Source: an uncultured bacterium (GTDB taxonomy: Bacteria; Elusimicrobiota; Elusimicrobia; Elusimicrobiales; Elusimicrobiaceae). From it: a stretch of DNA of 64,000 nucleotides. The stretch lies in the NCBI GenBank assembly GCA_949291365.1, contig CASEVJ010000007.1, positions 62,001-126,000 of the forward strand. The letters are read 5' to 3'. The notes below the pieces were generated by a model. The model did not search any database, was not told the DNA's origin, and saw only the letters and a program-made list of their open reading frames with translations. Both the position numbers and the translations under genes were made by a program. The stretch's first letter is position 1; each line of letters begins with the position of its first letter. Below, piece by piece: positions 43,006-51,714 of this stretch.

Positions 43006-44067
43006 TTATTTATCCTGTTTGAATTGGCCGATAGTTTCGTCCAACATAATCTGGGCCGCTTTGGCTACGTCATGTACCACTTGAAACGGCTTGGGCGTGT
43101 GCAGGTGGCCGGTTTTAGGAATATCATAGCGGTTGATTTTATCGGTAATTTTCAGCGCCAGCTCCAGGGCTTTGCTGCCTTTTTCGCCGCTGGGGGCCGG
43201 GGTTTTGTTGGTATGAATACAGTCAATAAAATGCAGGATTTCCGCCGTAATCGGCAGCTGTTTTTGCACGGGGGGATATACCACCGTCAAATCCTGCATG
43301 GATTCTATGACAGGTTTTTCTTTCTTGTAAATCTTCACCCGTGCATTCATAAAGTCCACGGAAATATAAGCGTCTTGTTGGAACAAATGCATAAAGCGGG
43401 CCCGCTCAAAGCTGGCGCGGCTGGCTGTTAAATCTGCCAAAGCGCCGTTGGCAAAGCGGATACGCACATTGGCAATATCTTCATGGGCGGAAAATACGCT
43501 CAAGCCGGTGGCGTCTATGCTTTCCACTTCGCTGTCCACCAGCGTAAGCAGCAAGTCAATATCGTGTATCATCAAGTCCAGCACCACGCCGATATTGGAC
43601 ATGCGCGCATCATAGGGCCCCAGGCGGTTCATGGTAATAAATTTGGGGTTTTCAATGTATTTGACAGCTTCCACTACAGCCGGGTTAAAACGTTCCACAT
43701 GTCCCACCTGCAGCACCAGATTATGCAATTTGGCTGTGCGGATTAAATCACGCGCTTGGTCTAGAGTGGTGGCAATCGGTTTTTCCACCAGCGTATGTAT
43801 CCCATGCTCCAAACAGTACATGCCAATTTGGTGGTGCAAATGGGTCGGGGCGGCTATAATAACGGCGTCTACCTGCCCGACCAATTCTTCCATTTTGGAA
43901 TAAGGCGTGGCGTTGTATTGCCAGGCCAGTTTTTGGGCGCGCATTAGATCGGGGTCGCAGACGCCGATTAAGGATACGCCTTTCATTTTGGATAATGTAC
44001 GCGTGTGAAAAGTGCCAATTTTGCCGGCGCCGATTACGCCGAATTTTAAGGTGTTTTGCTCTGCCAT
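43006..44067 (-). CDS. Gfo/Idh/MocA-family oxidoreductase
   Basis: 353 residues. N-terminal Rossmann NAD(P) site FGVIGAGKIGTFHTRTL, EKPIATTLDQA as the substrate-side Lys motif, and the C-terminal Gfo sheet. Directly precedes lpxB. In some bacteria a Gfo-type enzyme in this position (GnnA) oxidises UDP-GlcNAc at C3 for amide-linked lipid A, together with transaminase GnnB. No gnnB is here, so this role is only a possibility. Confidence 0.88.
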   Translation of the reverse strand: MAEQNTLKFGVIGAGKIGTFHTRTLSKMKGVSLIGVCDPDLMRAQKLAWQYNATPYSKMEELVGQVDAVIIAAPTHLHHQIGMYCLEHGIHTLVEKPIATTLDQARDLIRTAKLHNLVLQVGHVERFNPAVVEAVKYIENPKFITMNRLGPYDARMSNIGVVLDLMIHDIDLLLTLVDSEVESIDATGLSVFSAHEDIANVRIRFANGALADLTASRASFERARFMHLFQQDAYISVDFMNARVKIYKKEKPVIESMQDLTVVYPPVQKQLPITAEILHFIDCIHTNKTPAPSGEKGSKALELALKITDKINRYDIPKTGHLHTPKPFQVVHDVAKAAQIMLDETIGQFKQDK

Positions 44068-44094
44068 AGTGGAGTACCTCGCTGTATTTATTTT

Positions 44095-44165
44095 ATTATA
44101 TCATATAGACGGGAGAGCAGACGCAGCGCTTTGAGCGGGTACGCGGGCCGTTTTTTAGGTATAAT
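44095..44165. promoter_or_regulatory. Divergent promoter region for the Gfo/Idh gene and ndk
   Basis: TATAAT occurs on the plus strand at 44160-44165, 27 bases before ndk, and on the minus strand at 44095-44100 facing the Gfo gene. Neither has a good -35 box. Confidence 0.45.
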
Positions 44166-44191
44166 ATCCATATACAAGAGGCAGGCAAATT

Positions 44192-44638
44192 ATGGAAAGA
44201 ACGCTTATTTTAATTAAACCGGACGCTATTGAAAAACGTTTGACGGGGCTGGTGTTGTCCCGTTTTGAAGCGCTTGGGCTGGAAATAGCCGGCGCCAAAG
44301 TGGTGCGCGCTACCGAAGAGCTGCTGCGCCAGCATTATGATAATTTGAAAGGGACACCCTTTGTAGACGAAGTGGTGAAATTTATGATGGGGGATTATAA
44401 TAATTTGCCCGACCACCGCATTTACGCTTTTGTGCTGCGCGGGGACAACGCCGTAGCGCGTGTGCGCGCCGCGCTGGGCGCCACCAATCCCGAAAAGGCC
44501 GACCCCTGGACGCTGCGCGGCCAGTTTGGCTGTATTAAAAACGGCGTTATGCAGAATGCGGTGCACGCTTCCGGCACGCCGCAGGAAGCGGAGCGGGAAA
44601 TAGCTTTGTGGTTTAGAGCGGAAGAAGTGTTGCCATGA
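44192..44638 (+). CDS. ndk: Nucleoside diphosphate kinase
   Basis: 148 residues. Starts ERTLILIKPDAIEK; active His125 in NAVHASGTP. Exchanges phosphate between nucleoside di- and triphosphates. About ten residues longer than the E. coli enzyme through a loop near 65-75 (MMGDYNN). Stop overlaps the next start by 4 bases. First of three genes that interrupt the lpx gene string. Confidence 0.96.
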   Translation: MERTLILIKPDAIEKRLTGLVLSRFEALGLEIAGAKVVRATEELLRQHYDNLKGTPFVDEVVKFMMGDYNNLPDHRIYAFVLRGDNAVARVRAALGATNPEKADPWTLRGQFGCIKNGVMQNAVHASGTPQEAEREIALWFRAEEVLP

Positions 44639-45486
44639 AAAAATTGAGTTTTTTGTTTTCTGCCAGTTTGTTTTTTGCTCCGGCACTTTTTGCACAGGCG
44701 CAAGGTACAGAGGTTGCCTTGAAAACGCAGGACGGCTGGGAGATAGCCGCGCTGTACCAGCCGGCCAAAGAGGAACAAAAAACCGTGCTTTTGCTGCATG
44801 ATATTGGCAAAAACAAAGAGGAATTTACAACGTTTTCCGGCAAATTAGCCGATCAGGGCATTGGATATTTGGCGGTGGATTTGCGCGGGCATGGCAAAAG
44901 CGTCAACAAGGGCGCTTACGAAACATTTGCCAAAGAAGGCGTAGATAATGACTACAATAAAATGTCGCGCGATGTGGACGCGGCAATTGCGTATTTGCAA
45001 AATAAGGGAATAAACGAAGAAAACATAGTGCTAGTCGGGGCCGGCATGGGGGCGAATGTGGCGGCAAAAGCAGCCAGCATGCATTCTGCCGTAGGCGGAG
45101 TGGCGTTGATTACTCCGGTAACCAATTTCCGCGACGTATTGTCCATTCCGGCGTTGCGCGTATACAAAGGGTTAGTATTTATTGCTGCGGCTGCAGACGA
45201 CAAAAAGACCTTTTTGGAGGCCAGTTTGTTGCGCAACGTAGCGTTTTTAAGCTCTGGGGAAGGGCAGGTGGTGTTTGCCACGGCTTATGACCAGTCCGGT
45301 CATGATTTGTTAGACCGCTGGGTAACGCCGGAGCTGATACAATGGCTGCTTACACCTAAGCGGCCTGAAATAAAACCCGATGTCGTAGCAGAGCAACCGC
45401 AACCGCAGCCGCAGCTGTACGATACGTATGTGCCGGTGGCTCCCTCTGCCACGGAAGACGCGTTGGTTCCCTCGGTTCTTTATTAG
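44635..45486 (+). CDS. Exported alpha/beta-hydrolase-fold protein lacking the nucleophile
   Basis: 283 residues. Signal peptide (cleavage near residue 20-22, LFAQA). Alpha/beta hydrolase segments: LLLHDIGKN, VDLRGHGKS, nucleophile elbow LVGAGMGAN and a final SGHDLLD. In the elbow the catalytic serine is replaced by Gly137. The acid and His may remain, but a normal serine hydrolase reaction is not expected. A Pro/Gln tail (PQPQPQ) ends the protein. Coupled to ndk by 4 bases of overlap and followed 31 bases on by the degenerate GH3 gene. Confidence 0.82.
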   Translation: MKKLSFLFSASLFFAPALFAQAQGTEVALKTQDGWEIAALYQPAKEEQKTVLLLHDIGKNKEEFTTFSGKLADQGIGYLAVDLRGHGKSVNKGAYETFAKEGVDNDYNKMSRDVDAAIAYLQNKGINEENIVLVGAGMGANVAAKAASMHSAVGGVALITPVTNFRDVLSIPALRVYKGLVFIAAAADDKKTFLEASLLRNVAFLSSGEGQVVFATAYDQSGHDLLDRWVTPELIQWLLTPKRPEIKPDVVAEQPQPQPQLYDTYVPVAPSATEDALVPSVLY

Positions 45487-45517
45487 TTCACAGGGACGGG
45501 ACGCGCAAGGAGGAGAG

Positions 45518-46462
45518 ATGAAACCTTCTCGTATTGTTTTTCCCGGTTTTTGGTTTGGCAGCAGCACCTTGCCGCAGGCCAAAGCGGCGGCCGCGCGCGG
45601 AGTGGGCGGTTTTTGCGTGTACGGAGGCACTGCCCGGCAAGTGAAGCATTTTGCCGAAGCGGTGCGGGAGGCCTCCCCCTATGACCACCTGTTAATCTGT
45701 GCCGATATAGAAGAAGATTTGTCCGAAATTATCAAAGACGCTCCGCCTTTGCCTTCCAATGCCCAGCTGGGGGCAGAAAATAATACAGAAGGGTCCTACC
45801 GCAAAGGGCTTATCAGCGCGCGCATGGCGCGCAGCGTGGGGATAGACTGGCTGCTCTCACCGGTGGTGGATATTGGCTATCAAAGCCCTGCTTTTTGTGA
45901 AACTCCCATGTCTGTAGCGCGTTTGGCGGGGGATTATGTAGCCGGTGTATCCAATGGCGGTGCGCTAAACTGCGTAAAATATTTCCCGGGCGTAAGCGGC
46001 ATTCTCAAAACGCTGGCTCAAATGGAAGATGCGGAATTTGTACCCTATAAACACATGTTCCGCCGCTGTGATGCGATTATGCCTTCGGATATGGTATTTG
46101 CCAATATAGACCCGGCTGAACGAGCGATGATGTCGGATAAAATCATTAAAGGGCTTTTAAAAAAACGTTTAAATTACAAGGGCTGTGTGGTGGGGGCGCC
46201 TTTATATAAAAGCCGGATAAAAAATGAGCCCGCCGCTGTTTTGCAGATGATATCCTGCGGGGTGGAAATGATTTTGGCTCCGCAGAATGCCAAAGACGTA
46301 CTGGACACGGTAGAGAAAGAATTTGACAAGGGAAATATTACCGAAGAAGTGATACACAGTATTTCCAACCATGAGCTGTTTGCCAGCAAAGTCATGACAT
46401 CCACCGCTCCGGTGTTTACGACCAAAGAGGCCTTTGCCATGGCCAAAGAGTTTAAAAAATAA
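45518..46462 (+). CDS. Degenerate glycoside hydrolase family 3 (NagZ-like) protein
   Basis: 314 residues from ATG 45518 behind AGGAGG; no signal peptide. It follows the NagZ plan: LICADIEED for the strand before VDQEGG, WLLSPVVDIG for NFAPVLDV, KYFPG (154-158) for KHFPG, and GCVVGAPL for the nucleophile strand ISDDL. Key residues are changed: the loop His-Asp dyad is absent and the nucleophile Asp is lost (VGAPL). So it is probably not an active beta-N-acetylhexosaminidase; a binding or regulatory role is possible. Confidence 0.75.
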   Translation: MKPSRIVFPGFWFGSSTLPQAKAAAARGVGGFCVYGGTARQVKHFAEAVREASPYDHLLICADIEEDLSEIIKDAPPLPSNAQLGAENNTEGSYRKGLISARMARSVGIDWLLSPVVDIGYQSPAFCETPMSVARLAGDYVAGVSNGGALNCVKYFPGVSGILKTLAQMEDAEFVPYKHMFRRCDAIMPSDMVFANIDPAERAMMSDKIIKGLLKKRLNYKGCVVGAPLYKSRIKNEPAAVLQMISCGVEMILAPQNAKDVLDTVEKEFDKGNITEEVIHSISNHELFASKVMTSTAPVFTTKEAFAMAKEFKK

Positions 46463-46604
46463 ACCGCCGCAGTACGGCTGTGCGCCGGAATGGTTGGCCC
46501 ATAAGAGCGCTGCCGCCTTATGAAGATGCACAGATAAAAGCTCCGCTTTCGGGAGAAAACCCTTCCGCTTTCGGAATATCTCCCACAGTTTGCTGTATGC
46601 AATT

Positions 46605-46633
46605 AAAAACCCCGCTGTGTTGAGCTGGGTTTT
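46605..46633. terminator. Bidirectional terminator between GH3-like gene and lpxI
   Basis: AAAACCCC-GCT (46606-46616) / AGC-T-GGGTTTT (46623-46633), A/T tails on both sides. Confidence 0.75.
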
Positions 46634-46645
46634 GGCTGATTCAAT

Positions 46646-47473
46646 TTAAATAGCCATTACGCAAATACCATTTTGGTCGGCCAGTTCCACCACTTCTTCC
46701 AAATCCAGCACCAGCGTTTTTTCCGCTTCAAAAGCCAGCAGTTTGAAGCCGGCCTGCTGCAAAGATTGCATAGTGCCTTTGCCAATTACCGGTAAATCAA
46801 AACGGTCGTCCTGATTAGGGCGGGCCACTTTGACTACCGCCACGCAGTTTTGTTTTTCCGCTGATTTTTTATACAGTTCCCCTGCGCGCTGGATGCAGGC
46901 GTCCGTCCCTTCCATGCCTTCTACGGCTATTACTGCATTTTCGCCCACTACACAGGTAAGCCCAATGTCCAATCCGGCTATAGCTTTGGCTATTTTAAAG
47001 CCATATTGGGCGGTTTGTTGCTCCTGCGGGGTGGGTTGACGGCGGCTTAAAATGCCTTTGGGCGGCATAAAATGCTCTAAATACAGCGCAGAGTGAACAA
47101 ATTCTATGCCTTCTTTTTTAAACTCTTCAATGACGCGTGAAAGGATATGTTTGGTCTGCATAGATTTGAGCGAGGCCAAAAATTTGGCCCCGCGCAAATC
47201 TGGCATTAAGTTGGAAAATACCGACGTGTGCTGCACGCGCCCTGCCATGAGCAGACGCGTAACGCCGTGCTGTTTAAAGAATGCCAGCCCTTTGCCCATC
47301 TGGCCCAGGCGCATTTCTTTATAAACACAGGCCACGCCGCGGAAATCTTCTTCCCGTGCGTTTCCTTTCAGCCCGGCCACCACCACTTCTACGCCTTTTT
47401 GGGCGGCCTGCTGGGCAATATAAACGGGCATTTTGCCTTCACCGGCAATAATGCCCAGTTTTTCAGTCGTCAT
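46646..47473 (-). CDS. lpxI: UDP-2,3-diacylglucosamine pyrophosphatase LpxI
   Basis: 275 residues. N-terminus LGIIAGEGKMPVYIAQQA and C-terminal DUF1009 motifs (GMEGTDACIQRAGEL, KVARPNQDDRFDLPVIG) identify LpxI. Cleaves UDP-diacylglucosamine to lipid X. It replaces LpxH, typical of alphaproteobacteria and several other phyla. Overlaps lpxA by 11 bases; last gene of the bam-lpx string. Confidence 0.95.
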   Translation of the reverse strand: MTTEKLGIIAGEGKMPVYIAQQAAQKGVEVVVAGLKGNAREEDFRGVACVYKEMRLGQMGKGLAFFKQHGVTRLLMAGRVQHTSVFSNLMPDLRGAKFLASLKSMQTKHILSRVIEEFKKEGIEFVHSALYLEHFMPPKGILSRRQPTPQEQQTAQYGFKIAKAIAGLDIGLTCVVGENAVIAVEGMEGTDACIQRAGELYKKSAEKQNCVAVVKVARPNQDDRFDLPVIGKGTMQSLQQAGFKLLAFEAEKTLVLDLEEVVELADQNGICVMAI

Positions 47474-48272
47474 TGGCCTCGTTGATTTTGCGTTTGGCGG
47501 CGGTTATGCCGCGTTTTGTATTTTTGCAAAAATCCAGCATTTCCTGCACGGCGGCAATCGGTTTTTCCGCTTCCAGCTGGGCAATAGCGTCTTTGAGCAG
47601 CATTCGGGAGCGGAAAAGCACTTTAAACGCGCGTTTGACAGCCATAATTTCGTCGCGTTTCATGCCGGCGCGGCGCATGCCTACCACGTTAAGCCCCACC
47701 AACCGGGCGCGTTCGCCCTGTGCGGTGCAGAACGGAGGGACGTCCAGCGGCACCATGGCTCCGCCGGAAAGCATAGCCAGTTTTCCTACGCGTACAAACT
47801 GGTGCACGCCCACCATGCCGGAGGTAATGACGCGGTCGGCCAAATGAACATGGCCGGCAATGCCGGTGCTGTTAGCCAAAATGATATGGCTTCCCAATTG
47901 GCAGTCGTGTGCCACATGGGAGTTGGCCATCAGCAGACAGCCGTCTCCCAAGCGGGTCGGATTGTCTACGCTGGTGGAGCGGTGAACAGTGACGCATTCG
48001 CGTATTTTGTTGCCGCTGCCCATGATGACCATGCTTTGCACACTGTCATCGTAGGACAAGTCCTGCGGTTTAACGCCTATAGACGCGTGTGCAATTACTT
48101 CGTTATCATCACCCATGACCGTATTTTCAATAATGCAGAAAGGCCCTATGCGGTTGTTTTTGCCCATCGTCACGTTGGGGCCTATGACAGTATAGGGCCC
48201 AATAACGGTGGACGGATCAATCTTAGCGCTAGGGTCTATGATTGCGGTGGGGTGAATGTGGGTGTCAGACAT
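47463..48272 (-). CDS. lpxA: UDP-N-acetylglucosamine acyltransferase LpxA
   Basis: 269 residues, left-handed beta-helix of hexapeptide repeats (1-190) plus C-terminal helices. SHVAHDCQLG carries the catalytic His. First step of lipid A synthesis. Overlaps fabZ by 8 bases and lpxI by 11. Whether it prefers UDP-GlcNAc or the 3-amino analogue cannot be read. Confidence 0.96.
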   Translation of the reverse strand: MSDTHIHPTAIIDPSAKIDPSTVIGPYTVIGPNVTMGKNNRIGPFCIIENTVMGDDNEVIAHASIGVKPQDLSYDDSVQSMVIMGSGNKIRECVTVHRSTSVDNPTRLGDGCLLMANSHVAHDCQLGSHIILANSTGIAGHVHLADRVITSGMVGVHQFVRVGKLAMLSGGAMVPLDVPPFCTAQGERARLVGLNVVGMRRAGMKRDEIMAVKRAFKVLFRSRMLLKDAIAQLEAEKPIAAVQEMLDFCKNTKRGITAAKRKINEANDD

Positions 48273-48756
48273 GAAGGTTCTCTCCTAATATGAACGTCAG
48301 GTACGCCTGCGTGCAGAGTTTGCCGTTGACATACGCCTCCGCGTAAATGCGCGAGAGCTTGCCAAGTCGCAGAATTTGCACCGGCATTTGCAAAGTGTCC
48401 CCCGGTACGACCATTCCCCTGAATTTGGCACTTTCTATGCCTAAAAAAAGAGGCAGCCCTTTTCCGTCGTCATTGACGCGATCCATAATAGCCCCGCCGA
48501 ATGCCTGGGAAATACTTTCCAATATCAGTACACCCGGCATAATGGGTTTTTGCGGGAAATGCCCCTTGAAAAAATATTCTTTTCCGGTTACTTTTTTAAT
48601 CCCTACGCAAGTTTTCCCGTCTTCAATAATGCGTACTTCGTCCACCAGCAGAAACGGGTCTCGGTGTGGAATATTGCGTTTGATGTCTTCTTGGCTTAAT
48701 ACTTTGCTAACCGGCTGTTCCAACAGCGCCGCCAAAGGCGGGTGCTTCTCTTTCAT
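48265..48756 (-). CDS. fabZ: 3-hydroxyacyl-ACP dehydratase FabZ
   Basis: 163 residues. Hot-dog fold motifs: IPHRDPFLLVDEV and FKGHFPQKPIMPGVLILESISQAFG with catalytic His and Glu. Dehydrates hydroxyacyl-ACP and balances fatty acid against lipid A precursor use, which explains its place between lpxC and lpxA. Overlaps lpxC by 4 bases. Confidence 0.96.
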   Translation of the reverse strand: MKEKHPPLAALLEQPVSKVLSQEDIKRNIPHRDPFLLVDEVRIIEDGKTCVGIKKVTGKEYFFKGHFPQKPIMPGVLILESISQAFGGAIMDRVNDDGKGLPLFLGIESAKFRGMVVPGDTLQMPVQILRLGKLSRIYAEAYVNGKLCTQAYLTFILGENLHV

Positions 48757-49577
48757 TTCTCCTCCGAATTTGCCAACAGCAGGCGCGCAAACAACACATT
48801 GTGTTTGTGCCCGCCCATGCGGCAGGTGATTTTCAGCTGGCCCAGGCGTTTGCCCGTTAAGCTGAAATCCCCCACTAAATCTAAAATTTTATGCCGTACC
48901 AGCTCGTCGCTGTAGCGCAGCTCGTTTAAAAATTTGTCTTTGCCCACCACCACGGCATTTTCCAAACTGCCGCCTTTGGCCAGTCCGTGCGCTTTGAGAA
49001 AAGCCAGTTCCTCTTCAAAACCAAACGTGCGTGCACGGCTGATTTGCTCCAGGTAATTGCCGGTAGTCAATTCTACGGTATACTCCTGGCGTCCTACCAG
49101 CGGGTGCCTATGCTCATAGACAAAGGTAATGGTCAGTTTGTCTGCCGGTTCGGCGCTATAACTAATGGGGCCGCATGCATAAGAAACAGGTTGTTTAAGC
49201 GTTAAGAGGGGTAAATCCCCGTCCAGCTCACGCAGACCGGCCTGCTGCAGGCAGCGGGCGTACACAGAAGCAGAGCCGTCCGTCACCGGTGGTTCCGGGC
49301 CGTCCATTTCCACGGTAGCATCGGTAATGCCCAGCGCGCTTAAGGCGGAAAGAACATGCTCCACCGTCCATACTTCCGCGGTGTCGTTTTTGAGGTTGGT
49401 GCCGCGCAGGGTAGATCCCACATGATTTAGATCTGCCCGAATAGGCAGCGAACCGGGGATATCCGTGCGGACAAAATGAATACCGTTTTCGGCGGGTTTA
49501 AACGTCATGACGGATTTAACACCCGTATGCAAACCCACCCCTTCCACACAGGTGGGCTGTTGAATGGTTTTTCGCAT
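48753..49577 (-). CDS. lpxC: UDP-3-O-acyl-N-acetylglucosamine deacetylase LpxC
   Basis: 274 residues. Zinc ligands His74 (TVEHVLSAL) and the RHKILDLVGD segment near 229-238; GHKHNVLFAR ends the active-site region. Committed step of lipid A synthesis. Not fused to FabZ, unlike in Bacteroidota, but overlapping it by 4 bases. Confidence 0.96.
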   Translation of the reverse strand: MRKTIQQPTCVEGVGLHTGVKSVMTFKPAENGIHFVRTDIPGSLPIRADLNHVGSTLRGTNLKNDTAEVWTVEHVLSALSALGITDATVEMDGPEPPVTDGSASVYARCLQQAGLRELDGDLPLLTLKQPVSYACGPISYSAEPADKLTITFVYEHRHPLVGRQEYTVELTTGNYLEQISRARTFGFEEELAFLKAHGLAKGGSLENAVVVGKDKFLNELRYSDELVRHKILDLVGDFSLTGKRLGQLKITCRMGGHKHNVLFARLLLANSEEK

Positions 49578-49578
49578 A

Positions 49579-50604
49579 TTATTTTTCCACGGCCTTTTTA
49601 ATGAGTTTCAATTCTTTATAAATTTCCGGCAATTTGCCTTGTACGGCTAAAATGCGCAGCATTTCTTTCATCGGTTTAGCTGGCGTGCCGAAATAGGGCA
49701 CCCCGTCCGGGATATCGCAGGTTACGCCGGACTGGGCAGCAATCTGCACCCCGTTGCCGATATGCAAATGACCAATAATGCCCACTTGGCCCGCGGCGAT
49801 AACACCGTTTCCCAGCGTGGTCGTGCCCGCAATGCCTACTTGGGAGCACATAATACAGCTCTGGCCCACTTTTACATTATGCGCAATTTGCACTAGGTTG
49901 TCTACTTTGGTGTTAGCACCCACCACCGTGTGCGCCAGTTTGGCGCGGTCTACGCAGGAGTTGGCCTGTATTTCCACATCATCTTCTATAATTACATTGC
50001 CAATTTGCGGGATTTTGTGATGGCGCCCTTCATGAAAGATAAATCCAAATCCGTCATTTCCGATTTTGGCCCCCGGCTGTAAAATGACGTGGTTTTTAAG
50101 TACGCAGTCCTCCCGAACCACCACCTGCGGATACAAAATGCAGTTTTGCCCGACTTGGGTGCGCTTGCCGATGTATACCTGCGGAAAAATGACCGTATTG
50201 TCTCCCACGGTTACATCATCTTCAATCACGCTGTACGCCCCCACGGATACGTTTTCCCCCAGTTTGGCTGAAGGGCTGATGACGGCAGTGGGGTGAATGC
50301 CCGGTGTGTGTTTGGGGGTTTGTGCGTCCCAGTACTGCACCAAAAGCGTAAAGGCCCACTCCGGGTTTTGAGCATAAAGAAAATTGGTTTTAAGCGGCAG
50401 CTCTTTGTCTTTGGCGGCTTGGGGCACAATCAGCGCCCCGGCGGCAAAGTCCGGCGGAACGGTGAGGTTTTCTATGCGGCTTAAATAGCATATTCCGTCC
50501 GGTCTGGGTTCGGCTAAATCGCAAATATGTTTAATGACAAAATTTTCATCTCCGGCCAGTTCTGCTCCGGTAATTTCGGCTACTTTTTTGAGCGTCAGTT
50601 CCAT
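49579..50604 (-). CDS. lpxD: UDP-3-O-acylglucosamine N-acyltransferase LpxD
   Basis: 341 residues. N-terminal uridine-binding domain (1-100, LTLKKVAEITGAEL), beta-helix with repeated hexapeptides including HPTAVISPSAKLG and GNDGFGF, catalytic His in QIAHNVKVG. Adds the N-linked hydroxyacyl chain. One base separates its stop from lpxC. Confidence 0.97.
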   Translation of the reverse strand: MELTLKKVAEITGAELAGDENFVIKHICDLAEPRPDGICYLSRIENLTVPPDFAAGALIVPQAAKDKELPLKTNFLYAQNPEWAFTLLVQYWDAQTPKHTPGIHPTAVISPSAKLGENVSVGAYSVIEDDVTVGDNTVIFPQVYIGKRTQVGQNCILYPQVVVREDCVLKNHVILQPGAKIGNDGFGFIFHEGRHHKIPQIGNVIIEDDVEIQANSCVDRAKLAHTVVGANTKVDNLVQIAHNVKVGQSCIMCSQVGIAGTTTLGNGVIAAGQVGIIGHLHIGNGVQIAAQSGVTCDIPDGVPYFGTPAKPMKEMLRILAVQGKLPEIYKELKLIKKAVEK

Positions 50605-50616
50605 AGGTTCCTCCGG

Positions 50617-51705
50617 TTATTTCTTTTTCCGGTATTTTTTGGATTTCTTGAGCGTGCTCACGAAATCTTTTGTTACGTTGACGGGCTGCTGTCCATACAG
50701 GATTTCATCTTTGCGCACCACCGCGCCGATATTGCGCTTTTTGGCAAAAGACTTAATTTCCGTATAGATATCCTGCAAAATATTTTTTACTTCTTCTTTT
50801 TCCAGGTTTAAAATTTCTTCCCGGGTCTGATATTTATAATTATCAATAAAAAAGTGACGTTCTGCAATAATTTTTTTATTGGCGCCAATGCGCTCGGTAA
50901 CATCATCCAGCTGGGCCGGTGAATTGAGCGGGGAGGTGGTAATCATCTCCGCTCCGGAAAAAATCAGCCGGTTGAGCACGTTGACCAGCTCCAGCGTATC
51001 GGCGCTTTCGGGCACTTTGGGCTCCAGCTCCTGGTCGGTTACAATGCGTTCGTAAAAAGGTTTCAGCTCGGCCAGCTGGCGCGAAAGCAGTTTGTTTTCC
51101 GCTTCCAGCGCGGCAATAATGTCTTTGGCGTTTTCCACTTCCCGCTCTTTGGCTTTTATTTTAATGTCAATTTGCTGTTTGACGGTCTGCGTGCGCGGAT
51201 GTTCATTAAAGGCAATATCAATGTCTATAAACGCCACAGTTAGACATTGTTTAAGGTCTTTTTCATCCATATCGGCGGATTTGTCGGCTGCAAATACCGG
51301 CGTTGCGTCCGCGGCGGCGGCTAGGGCGGCCTGGTCGGGGGACAAATCGTCTGGCTGTGCAGCAATATCGGCAGCAGCTGTTACCGGCTCCGCGTCCGGG
51401 GCGGGGCTGGGCTGGTTTTGCTGTTGCTCGTCCCAGGCCTGCTGTTTGGTATGCTCGGAAAGGGTAATATCGCCGCTTTCGGCGGCTTTGTCCGCCACGG
51501 CAGGCGGGGCCTGCATGGGGGCGCTTTGCACCGTCGGCGCGGAAACTTTGTCAGCTTTGTCTTCCTCTTCCGTGCGGTTTTGGGCCTTGATGGCTTCAAT
51601 GACGGCTTGTTCCTGCGGGGTCAATTCGTCCGCAGCAAGCTCCTGCGCCGCAATTTCCATTGCGCCGCATAGCAACACAACCGGCAGCCAGCAAATATAT
51701 CGCAT
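50617..51705 (-). CDS. OmpH/Skp-type periplasmic chaperone with long N-terminal insertion
   Basis: 362 residues, more than double a standard Skp. Signal peptide (to about residue 20), then an acidic Ala/Pro/Gln-rich region (about 25-155), then the OmpH body beginning TVAFIDIDIAFNEHPRTQTVKQ with a long coiled coil (about 175-300) and a basic C-terminus (KKSKKYRKKK). Between bamA and lpxD, the normal skp site, so an OMP chaperone role is likely. The insertion is unusual. Confidence 0.85.
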   Translation of the reverse strand: MRYICWLPVVLLCGAMEIAAQELAADELTPQEQAVIEAIKAQNRTEEEDKADKVSAPTVQSAPMQAPPAVADKAAESGDITLSEHTKQQAWDEQQQNQPSPAPDAEPVTAAADIAAQPDDLSPDQAALAAAADATPVFAADKSADMDEKDLKQCLTVAFIDIDIAFNEHPRTQTVKQQIDIKIKAKEREVENAKDIIAALEAENKLLSRQLAELKPFYERIVTDQELEPKVPESADTLELVNVLNRLIFSGAEMITTSPLNSPAQLDDVTERIGANKKIIAERHFFIDNYKYQTREEILNLEKEEVKNILQDIYTEIKSFAKKRNIGAVVRKDEILYGQQPVNVTKDFVSTLKKSKKYRKKK

Positions 51706-51714
51706 AACTATATC

